18,434 nt of DNA from Planctomycetota bacterium (GTDB lineage: Bacteria > Planctomycetota > Planctomycetia > Isosphaerales > Isosphaeraceae), in contig JAJYCH010000012.1 of NCBI GenBank assembly GCA_021778575.1, positions 1 through 18,434 on the forward strand, given 5' to 3'. Under the pieces are notes generated by a model. The model was not told the origin of the DNA, did no database searches, and was given only the letters and a program-made list of their open reading frames with translations. The position numbers and the translations under genes were made by a program. Of this stretch, positions 7,180-13,096 are shown piece after piece; the first letter of the stretch is position 1; the number at the start of each line of letters is the position of its first letter.

Positions 7180-8069
7180 ATGCCCGCCGAGCCCGATGAT
7201 CGCTGGACGGTCGGCCGACTTCTGAACTGGACCAAGGACTTCCTCAAGAAGAAGGGGTCGGAGAGCCCTCGACTCGATGCCGAAGTTCTCCTGGCGTCGG
7301 TCCTGGCCTGCGAGCGGGTCCAGCTCTACACCCGGTATGAGGACGAGGTGGCCGAGGCCCCCCGAGGCGCTTTTCGCGACCTGGTCAAGCGGCGGGCCGA
7401 CGGGGCTCCGGTGGCCTATCTGGTCGGTCGGAAGGAGTTTTACTCGCTGAGCTTCGCCGTCTCCCCCGCCGTGCTGATCCCCCGGCCCGACTCCGAATTC
7501 GTCATCGTCGAGGCTCTGGCGAAGCTCAAAGGTATCGACAGTCCCGGATGCGTTGACGTCGGGACCGGCTCGGGCTGCCTGGCCCTGGCGTGCGTGCATC
7601 ATCATAAGACCGCGCGATTCTTCGCCATCGACCTCAGTCCTGAAGCGCTCGCCATCGCCCGCCGGAACGCCTCGACGCTGGGCCTGGAATCGCGTGTCGC
7701 GTTCGTCGAAGGGGACCTTCTCGAACCGGTCCGGGCCGGCGGCCCGTTCGACCTGATCCTCTCGAACCCGCCCTATATCGCCTCGGCCGTCGTCGCGACG
7801 CTTGAGCCCGGTGTCCGCGATTTCGAGCCCCATCTGGCGCTCGATGGCGGCGAGGACGGGTTGCGAGTGGTCGATCGCTTATCCCGCAGGCGGTTGAACT
7901 TCTTCGACCGGGCGGGCATCTGATCCTCGAAATCGGCTCGGATCAAGAAATGTCGGTCCGTGGTCTGATTGCAGCCCGGCGCGAGTTCGAGCTTGCCCCG
8001 ACGATCCGCGACGCCGCCAACCATCCGAGAGTCCTCTGTGCCCGAAGGCTGGCTGATCATGAGATTTGA
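7180..8069 (+). CDS. prmC: Release factor N5-glutamine methyltransferase, interrupted by a -1 frameshift
   Basis: PrmC (HemK) methylates the glutamine of the release-factor GGQ motif using S-adenosylmethionine. ATG 7180 follows a GAGAGAGAAC stretch. Visible are the N-terminal helical domain (LDAEVLLASVLACERVQLY), the cofactor-binding DVGTGSGCLALA, and the catalytic NPPY in LILSNPPYIAS. As written, the frame stops at 7921-7923 after 247 residues, losing the end of the catalytic domain. From 7878 the other frame reads LIPQAVELLRPGGHLILEIG and continues to RVLCARR with a stop at 8067-8069, exactly the expected PrmC C-terminus. The joined product would be about 296 residues, a normal length. So one base appears to be missing near 7876-7878. 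A sequencing error, a real mutation or recoding are all possible; no slippery heptamer is visible. Confidence 0.85.
7873..7923 (+). other. Apparent -1 frameshift site in prmC
   Basis: Codons GAT CGC TTA TCC at 7873-7884 continue the first frame to a TGA at 7921-7923. Family-consistent sequence resumes in the frame starting at 7878 (CTT ATC CCG CAG). The shift is therefore at 7876-7878, equivalent to one deleted base. Codon choice (C/G in third position) also switches to the new frame. Confidence 0.8.
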
Positions 8070-9084
8070 CCGATCGATGGTTGTCGTCCTGTTGCTGGGA
8101 TCGCTCGCGGGCTGCGGGAGAACTCCGCCCGACTTCGTCGAGCGGGCTCCGCTGAAGGGGCATAACCGCGAGATCACGTCGATCGCGTTTGCTCCCAATG
8201 GCAGAAGCCTGGCCAGCCGGGCCGCCGGCGAGATCCGGATCTGGGATCTGAAGCAAGCCGGCCCGACCCATCAGTTCCCCGCGCTCGACGCCAACTTTGG
8301 ATCGGTCGTCTACTCGCCGAACGGTCGCTGGCTGGCCTCGGAGACGACAAACTCGGTGAAGTTCTGGGACACTCTGGACCCGGAGAACCAATCGGAGCCG
8401 CTGCAACCGTCGATGTTTCTGGGAATTGGCGCCGCGTCGAAAGGCTGGGGCCTGGCCTTCTCGCCCGATGGTCGTTACCTGGTCCGAGGCAACGCCCGGG
8501 ATGAGACCGAGGGTTATCTCACGCTCTGGAACTTTCTCAAGGTGACGCCCTCCAGTAATCTCCCGATCGATAGCCCGACTCTGCCTCGACCGTTGACGAC
8601 GGTCGCTTTCTCCCCGGATAGTCAATCAATCGCGTCGGGAAGCATGGATGGGAAAATTGCTTTTTGGCAAGCGGACGCCGTTCCCCTGATCCCCCGGCTC
8701 ACGATCGAGGCCAAACGGTCGTATCTCGCCCCCGTGCTGTTCTCGCCCGATGGCCGGTTCGTGGTCTCGGCCGACGAATCGCGCTGGGTCCGGTTCTGGG
8801 ATGCCTCGACGGGCAAGTCGGCCGCGATTTACAAGGGTCACATCAAGGCGGTTTTATCGATCGCATTCCACCCCAACGGCCAGACGATGGTCTCGGGCGA
8901 CTCGGGCGGGACGATTTTCGTCTGGGACGTCCCGTCGCGGAAGATGCTCACCCGGCTCGAACCCAAGGATCACGGCAAGATCTGGGCGCTGGCGTTCAGT
9001 CCCGACGGCAAGATTCTGGCATCAGCGGGTGAAGATAATCTCATTCATCTCTGGGACGTGTCGGGCGATTTGCCGCTTCGGTGA
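8059..9084 (+). CDS. WD40-repeat lipoprotein
   Basis: A 341-residue protein with a lipoprotein signal: a short basic start, VVVLLLGSLAGC, with the lipobox Cys at residue 19, so it is membrane-tethered outside the cytoplasm. The rest is seven WD40-type repeats, each with a turn such as FSPDGR or FHPNGQ and ending in W-D or an equivalent (IRIWDL, VKFWDT, LTLWNF, IAFWQA, VRFWDA, IFVWDV, IHLWDV). Seven repeats make one closed beta-propeller, normally a protein-binding platform; the partner is unknown. ATG 8059 overlaps the ancestral end of prmC (stop 8067-8069), implying translational coupling in the undisturbed arrangement. An in-frame GTG at 8038 with GAGAG 6 nt upstream is an alternative start. 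Similar propellers occur in many planctomycete surface proteins. Confidence 0.85.
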   Translation: MRFDRSMVVVLLLGSLAGCGRTPPDFVERAPLKGHNREITSIAFAPNGRSLASRAAGEIRIWDLKQAGPTHQFPALDANFGSVVYSPNGRWLASETTNSVKFWDTLDPENQSEPLQPSMFLGIGAASKGWGLAFSPDGRYLVRGNARDETEGYLTLWNFLKVTPSSNLPIDSPTLPRPLTTVAFSPDSQSIASGSMDGKIAFWQADAVPLIPRLTIEAKRSYLAPVLFSPDGRFVVSADESRWVRFWDASTGKSAAIYKGHIKAVLSIAFHPNGQTMVSGDSGGTIFVWDVPSRKMLTRLEPKDHGKIWALAFSPDGKILASAGEDNLIHLWDVSGDLPLR

Positions 9085-9095
9085 TTCCGTGGGGC

Positions 9096-9142
9096 AGGGC
9101 AAGCTCTACCCAACGGTTGTTGCCCTACGGTGGTTGGTTTTT
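9096..9142 (+). terminator. Weak terminator between convergent genes
   Basis: AGGGCAA (9096-9102) pairs with TTGCCCT (9120-9126) around a 17-nt loop. After a short gap there is a run of five T at 9138-9142. It lies just after the WD40 gene stop and just before the convergent kinase gene ends. Confidence 0.4.
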
Positions 9143-9146
9143 GGCC

Positions 9147-10034
9147 TCACGACGCCTGGGCGTTTCCCTTGGTCTCGCGTCTGGGGTTGACGTCTCGGAG
9201 GGCGTCGCCCAGGGTCGCCATTCTTTGCCAGCGGTCGGCCGGTTTCTGGGCGATGGTCCGGAGCAGGATGTCGACCAGTTCGTCGGACAGCCGGGGGTTG
9301 AGGATCAGCGGGTCGATCGGCTTGGCGTTGAATTTCTGGGTCATCTGGGCCAGGTTCGTCCCGCCGCCGAACGGCAGCTTGTCGGTCAACAATTCAAAGG
9401 CAAGGACGCCGAAGCTGAAAATGTCGATCTTTTCATCAGTCGGCTCGCGTCTGATCAGTTCCGGCGCCATGTACTGGAGCATCCCCGTCCGGTTACCGGG
9501 CCGGCGGAACGCCGGGGTATTGGGCACGGCGAGTCCGAAGTCGATCAGCTTGACGTGGTTATCGTGATCGACCAGAAAATTGTTCGGGTTGACGTCGTGG
9601 TGGATATAGCCGGCGGCGTGGACGGCGGCGAGTGCGTCGGCCGCCTGGGCGAGCAAGGCGACCTTGGCCCGGACGCCGACCTTGGTCGCCTCGCGGACGA
9701 ACTTGAGGCTTACCCCCTGGATGAACTCCATGACCATGTACCGCTCGCCGGTCGTGGCGAGGCCGTGCTCATAGGTCTTCACCACGTTGGGGTGGACGAT
9801 GCTCATGGCGATCTCGCCTTCGGGCGGGCGAGTTCCACGTTCAGCGCGAGATTCAGCGGCGGCGTGCTTGTCGGGCAACTGAATCTTCAAGGCGACCGTT
9901 CGCCCCGTGTCCTTGTCATTCGCTCGATAGACGCGCGACATGCTCCCCTGCGGCGTCTCGCAATGGATGGAGAACCGACGCTCCAGGTTCACACGACCGG
10001 CCGGGCCAAACAATTCCTTGAGTTTCCCGAGCAT
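9147..10034 (-). CDS. Small soluble Ser/Thr protein kinase (Hanks type)
   Basis: A 295-residue protein. ATG at 10034 has GGAGG 5 nt upstream; the frame is open to 10304, but that extension lacks kinase similarity and a ribosome-binding site. Kinase subdomains in order: a degenerate glycine loop GSMSRVY (30-36), VALKI with Lys50, the hinge MVMEF, catalytic loop HHDVNPNN (145-152) with Asp147 and Asn152, DFG at 165-167, MAPE at 189-192, DIFSFGVLAFELL, and the C-lobe RW at 268-269. The catalytic core is complete except that the usual HRD Arg is His and the usual Lys of HRDxKxxN is Asn149. There is no transmembrane segment or extracellular sensor, unlike PknB-type kinases, so it should be cytoplasmic and about one catalytic domain long. 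Its target is unknown. Confidence 0.88.
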   Translation of the reverse strand: MLGKLKELFGPAGRVNLERRFSIHCETPQGSMSRVYRANDKDTGRTVALKIQLPDKHAAAESRAERGTRPPEGEIAMSIVHPNVVKTYEHGLATTGERYMVMEFIQGVSLKFVREATKVGVRAKVALLAQAADALAAVHAAGYIHHDVNPNNFLVDHDNHVKLIDFGLAVPNTPAFRRPGNRTGMLQYMAPELIRREPTDEKIDIFSFGVLAFELLTDKLPFGGGTNLAQMTQKFNAKPIDPLILNPRLSDELVDILLRTIAQKPADRWQRMATLGDALRDVNPRRETKGNAQAS

Positions 10035-10136
10035 CGGAGCCTCCACCGGCTTTTTCTGGCGAATTATCGAGGAGAAATGGTGGAGATCATAATGTCGAAT
10101 TCCCTCGCACAAGGCATTCGACAATCTCCCTAACGT

Positions 10137-10167
10137 AGTATACGCAACCGGATGGAAGTAGTGACAA
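10137..10167 (-). promoter_or_regulatory. Possible promoter for the kinase gene
   Basis: On the minus strand, TTGTCA (10167-10162), a 19-nt spacer, then TATACT (10142-10137), about 100 bp before the kinase ATG. The hexamers are good but the spacer is longer than ideal. Confidence 0.25.
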
Positions 10168-10233
10168 ACCATTTGTTCTCGTCGCGAAATTCCGACAAGG
10201 TTGGTCGGGAAGCAAAATCTTTGGGCGCTTGAT

Positions 10234-10258
10234 GAATTCCACGGTGGTCGTGGAATTC
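10234..10258. repeat. Perfect 10-bp hairpin GAATTCCACG / CGTGGAATTC
   Basis: 10234-10243 pairs perfectly with 10249-10258 around a 5-nt loop. No T-run follows on either strand, so it is not an obvious terminator. It lies about 200 bp upstream of the kinase start. Confidence 0.6.
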
Positions 10259-10408
10259 GGACGAAATCCGTGGGGTTGAACGGCCAAGCCGCCAGGAGCT
10301 CCAAGAAAGAAAGAGAGAAATTCCAGAGAGTGAATCCACTGATTTTTTCGACGAATTTTTTGAGACTTCTCGCTGAACTCCACCACAGATCGGGCGTAAC
10401 GTCTTCCG

Positions 10409-10434
10409 CGTTCCCACCGAGGACCGTGGGAACG
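10409..10434. repeat. 9-bp hairpin CGTTCCCAC / GTGGGAACG
   Basis: 10409-10417 pairs perfectly with 10426-10434 around an 8-nt loop. GTTCCCAC/GTGGGAAC palindromes of this type are, from memory, a common dispersed repeat in several GC-rich genomes; only one is in this window. Confidence 0.55.
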
Positions 10435-10452
10435 AGATTTCCGACTTCACGA

Positions 10453-10489
10453 TGGCTTCGTTCCGCAAAAACCGGGTGGCTTCGTTCCG
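10453..10489. repeat. Direct repeat TGGCTTCGTTCCG, two copies
   Basis: Identical 13-bp copies at 10453-10465 and 10477-10489, spaced by 24 bp, next to the hairpin at 10409-10434. Probably one fragment of a dispersed intergenic repeat. Confidence 0.6.
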
Positions 10490-10755
10490 GCTTGCGAACA
10501 AAACCGGCGATTCCTGTTCATTTCGAACTTTCCCATGATCTGGCAAGGGTTTCTGGCGATTCGTCGGGTGAATCGGAGCCTCCCCTGCGGCTCGATGCCG
10601 CCCGTCCTCCGGGATTGCCGCGACACCACCGCGATCCGAAGCTCTGCGGACGCTCATTTTCTCGCCAAAGCCGATTCGTGGACGCGCGGGGACGGCGACG
10701 CGAGGCGAACGGGTGAATTTGCGGGATCTGGCACGACTCTACCGGTCCGTCGGAA

Positions 10756-11868
10756 TCAGGCTCGGAGACGTTCGGCTTTTCGATGCCGGGCCTGGCGGCG
10801 CGACTCGGCTTTCTTCAGCTTCTTCTCGACGCGTGACGGAAGCATCAGGTCGGCGTCGTCGACCGGTTCCGGCTCGCGCTCGGGGCGAGTCGTGACTTCG
10901 GGCTCGACTTCGGTCTCGGCGACCGATTCGGCGACGGTTTCGGCGACGGTTTCAGCCACGGTTTCGGCCACGACTTCGGGCTCGGCCACGGCTTCGGGTT
11001 CGGGAATTGCCGATTCCCCTTTCCAGTCGTTCCGGTAGCAGCCGGGCGTCGGGCGTTTGTGGTCGGGTTTTTGGTGGTACTGGTTCATGAACCAGCGGAA
11101 GCGGTTATGGAGCGTGGCTTCATAGCGCCGGAGTTTTTTGAGTTCGGGGTCGTTTTCTTCCTGGATGCTCAGGTCGGCCATGGCCAGGCTGTGTTCGATC
11201 TCGTCGAGGTCGGTGACATGCTCGCGGCGCTCTTTGAGCAGGGCGATCTCGCGACGGGCGATCATGGCGAGATCGTCGGTCGGGTCGAGCGGTTTGCCCT
11301 CGAAGTCGATCGAGGCTCCGGGAAGCTGGCCGTCGCGGAATTCGGCGGGAGTGCCCATCAGGTCGAACGCCAGGCGGATCTGATCGGGAGTCCAGACGGT
11401 CTTCACGTCGGCGACGTGCGCCAGCATCGCCCAGCGTGACATCAGCCATTCGCACCCCTGGGGGGTTCGCCGGAGTGCCTCGACGATCTGGGGCGGGTTC
11501 GATCCGAGGATCGACCCGAGCTGGATCGCCTGCATCTTGCGGTCATCCTCCCAGCAAAGTTCGGCCTTGAGGGCCTTGAAGTCGCGATTTCGCCGCTCGA
11601 TCCGTTCCGACCGGTCGACCCGGAGACTGATGACCGCCATCTCGTCGACGAGCCAGATCTGGTAACGGTTTTGCGGGTTGAGTGCCTGATACATCTCGGC
11701 CGAGCGTTCCTGGACCATCGCCAGGTCCTCGGGGACCAATTTGGAGGCGCAGAGGCCATGCTTCAACGAATTGGCACGCGATCGCTCTTTTCCTTCGGCG
11801 GTCTTCGGGCCTGTACTGCGCTGGGCGTTCCGACGATTCGCCGCCAGACGTTGTTCACTGACGATCAT
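10756..11868 (-). CDS. Planctomycete-type hypothetical protein with NRRNA-STGPKT-KHG N-terminus and VAET repeats
   Basis: A 370-residue protein. ATG at 11868 is preferred; a TTG at 11883 would add five residues and neither has a clear ribosome-binding site. Residues about 9-40 carry the pattern AANRRNAQRSTGPKTAEGK then SLKHGL, a basic segment I recall as recurring in hypothetical proteins of planctomycetes and some other bacteria, without assigned function. The middle is charged and mostly helical (RSERIERRNRDFKALKAEL; EIALLKERREHV). Residues about 290-335 are a low-complexity run of AETV/AEPE units from 12-bp DNA repeats. The C-terminus is very basic (KKLKKAESRRQARHRK). There is no signal peptide or membrane segment. 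The basic ends and acidic repeat could suit nucleic-acid or protein binding, but that is inference. It is flanked on both sides by repeat-rich spacers. Confidence 0.75.
   Translation of the reverse strand: MIVSEQRLAANRRNAQRSTGPKTAEGKERSRANSLKHGLCASKLVPEDLAMVQERSAEMYQALNPQNRYQIWLVDEMAVISLRVDRSERIERRNRDFKALKAELCWEDDRKMQAIQLGSILGSNPPQIVEALRRTPQGCEWLMSRWAMLAHVADVKTVWTPDQIRLAFDLMGTPAEFRDGQLPGASIDFEGKPLDPTDDLAMIARREIALLKERREHVTDLDEIEHSLAMADLSIQEENDPELKKLRRYEATLHNRFRWFMNQYHQKPDHKRPTPGCYRNDWKGESAIPEPEAVAEPEVVAETVAETVAETVAESVAETEVEPEVTTRPEREPEPVDDADLMLPSRVEKKLKKAESRRQARHRKAERLRA
10919..10978. repeat. In-gene 12-bp tandem repeat encoding VAET units
   Basis: Five consecutive 12-bp units (10919-10930, 10931-10942, 10943-10954, 10955-10966, 10967-10978), close to GCGACGGTTTCG. 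On the minus strand they encode repeated V-A-E-T or a near variant. A further imperfect unit follows at 10985-10996. Unit length is a multiple of three, so copy-number change would keep the frame. Confidence 0.85.
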
Positions 11869-12037
11869 GGTGCTGGTTCTCAACAGGAGGTCAAGAATCG
11901 AACCCGGTCCGATCTCTCACACTTTCCTTGGATTTGAGGTCGGGTAAGCACAGTTTTTTGGGAAACGGGTCGGTGAAGCGTGTTTCAACGTGAATCGGGG
12001 ATGACCTGTCCGCTTTTTTCGTTTCCCGGAAGGCATT

Positions 12038-12123
12038 TCGGGTGTCCCTGGATTTTCTCGGGGTGCCCTGCTGACGCTTGAACGCGCTTTAGACTTCGAC
12101 TTGGGTATCCCCAGAAAATCCGG
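12038..12123. repeat. Inverted pair of the GGGTGTCCC-GGATTTTC repeat
   Basis: TCGGGTGTCCCTGGATTTTC at 12038-12057 plus TCGGGG resembles, in the opposite orientation, 5470-5494. Inside this locus the core GGATTTTCTCGGGG (12050-12063) is matched inverted by CCCCAGAAAATCC at 12109-12121. The same inverted-pair layout surrounds the palindromic element near 5.3 kb. Confidence 0.5.
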
Positions 12124-12151
12124 ACCGATCCGGCATTTCCGATTGTAGGGT

Positions 12152-12296
12152 AGGGCTTGTCCCAATACCGTTGGATTAGTGTTAAATTGTTCGAGCGAAG
12201 AGAATTTTTGTCCCCTCCACCCGCGTGGGGGAGGGAGTCAGAAAGACCAACGCGGCATCCAGTGATCGCTCATTCAACGGTATTAGGGCTTGCCCT
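12152..12296. repeat. About 145-bp element bounded by inverted AATACCGTTG
   Basis: AATACCGTTG at 12164-12173 is exactly reverse-complemented at 12275-12284. Immediately outside each arm lies AGGGCTTGYCCY in direct orientation (12152-12163 and 12285-12296). The inside is non-coding. The layout resembles a small non-autonomous element with outer direct repeats, but this is inference from one copy. Confidence 0.5.
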
Positions 12297-12332
12297 CCGA
12301 ACTTGAGCCAATGACTTCGACGGAGAAAATCG

Positions 12333-12806
12333 ATGCGTAAGCCGCAACGAACCTTGTTGGTTGGCGTGTTTCTGGGCGGCCTGGCGCTCTTTCCCGCCCT
12401 GGCCCCGGCTCCTCAGGAACTCGCCCGGCCCAAGGTGGGCGAGCTGAAGGATCTGGCTGACCAACGGGTCAAGGTCTGTGAACGGATGCTTGATTATTAT
12501 CGCGAGTCGCAGAAGGCTCCCCCCGCGCCCGGTGACCAGTTGAGCGATTCGGCGCGCTATGCCGCGGGTTACGAGCCGATCCAGCTCTGGTCCGATCGGT
12601 TGCTCGATGCCCGGCTCGACGGCTCGGCCGATCGGAAGGGACGGATCAAGGTTCTGGCGGCCGAGGTTGACCGGCTCAAGAAGCTGGAGGCGGAAATCCT
12701 GGCCGTCGCCGCCAATCAGGCGGAGTGGGTGATCGCCGCCAGGCGGATCGAATTTTATCGGCTACAAGCCGAATTTCGGCTGGCCCGGGAACGATCGAGT
12801 CGTTAA
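12333..12806 (+). CDS. Small exported helical protein (function unknown)
   Basis: A 157-residue protein. ATG at 12333 has GGAG (12322-12325) 7 nt upstream. A signal peptide is clear: MRKPQRTLL, a hydrophobic core, then ALAPAPQE. The mature part is highly charged and mostly helical: VGELKDLADQRVKVCERM, a short aromatic section (RYAAGYEPIQLWSDRLLDA), then KVLAAEVDRLKKLEAEIL and a final helix (RRIEFYRLQAEFRLARE). The single Cys of the mature part is in VKVCERM. The shape suggests a small periplasmic or outer-membrane helical protein; similar short proteins occur in planctomycetes, but I do not recognise a named family. No operon partner: the next gene starts 290 bp downstream. Confidence 0.75.
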   Translation: MRKPQRTLLVGVFLGGLALFPALAPAPQELARPKVGELKDLADQRVKVCERMLDYYRESQKAPPAPGDQLSDSARYAAGYEPIQLWSDRLLDARLDGSADRKGRIKVLAAEVDRLKKLEAEILAVAANQAEWVIAARRIEFYRLQAEFRLARERSSR

Positions 12807-13096
12807 GGCCGCCGCGCTGCCCGAATGGGTTCCCGGTCGTTTCTGTCGGGGTTCAAGCTTGCCGATGTTGCTGGTTGACATGATCTCGACGGATGCAAGG
12901 TTCTATCAATTTGCCTGATCGATACAGGTGGTAGGAGGGAGGATCTCCGTCGGAGAAGTCGAGGGGAGCGATCGCGCCGGGGTGGACGATAACTCGATCG
13001 AAGCGTTGCCGGAGCGGATGGCCCTGGGTTGTCCGGAGCCTCTGGTTTGCCGGTCAATTCGCGACACACTTCGACCCGAGTGACTCAGAGACCGCC
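12807..13096. other. Spacer upstream of the GT-C-like gene
   Basis: 290 bp without a gene. A perfect TTGACA at 12875-12880 is followed by no acceptable -10 at 15-19 nt, so no promoter is called. No terminator-like hairpin was seen after the upstream gene. Confidence 0.3.

Larger units (their letters stand above)
10168..10755. other. Intergenic region with dispersed palindromes
   Basis: No credible gene in this stretch on either strand; open frames here lack ribosome-binding sites and natural codon bias. It holds a 10-bp perfect hairpin at 10234-10258, a 9-bp hairpin at 10409-10434 and a pair of 13-bp direct repeats at 10453-10489. From about 10500 to 10755 I see nothing specific. Confidence 0.4.
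11884..12332. other. Repeat-rich intergenic region
   Basis: About 450 bp between divergent genes, with no credible gene. It contains two inverted-repeat arrangements (12038-12123 and 12152-12296, listed separately) and a GC-rich imperfect palindrome near 12215-12237 (CCCTCCACC / GGGGGAGGG). An AGGAGGTC at 11885-11892 on the plus strand has no start codon behind it. Confidence 0.45.

Noticed and set aside
10130..10657. 175-codon minus-strand frame in the spacer upstream of the kinase
   Set aside because: It consists largely of translated repeat sequence (for example RNEATRFLRNEAI), with no ribosome-binding site and no recognisable fold.
11885..11892. Perfect AGGAGGTC Shine-Dalgarno-like sequence on the plus strand
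   Set aside because: No start codon follows at a usable distance, and it lies just upstream of a minus-strand gene, where it reads as CCTCCT and cannot serve that gene.
12875..12906. TTGACA upstream of the GT-C-like gene as a promoter
   Set aside because: The nearest -10-like sequence (TATCAA) is about 23 nt away, too far for a standard promoter.
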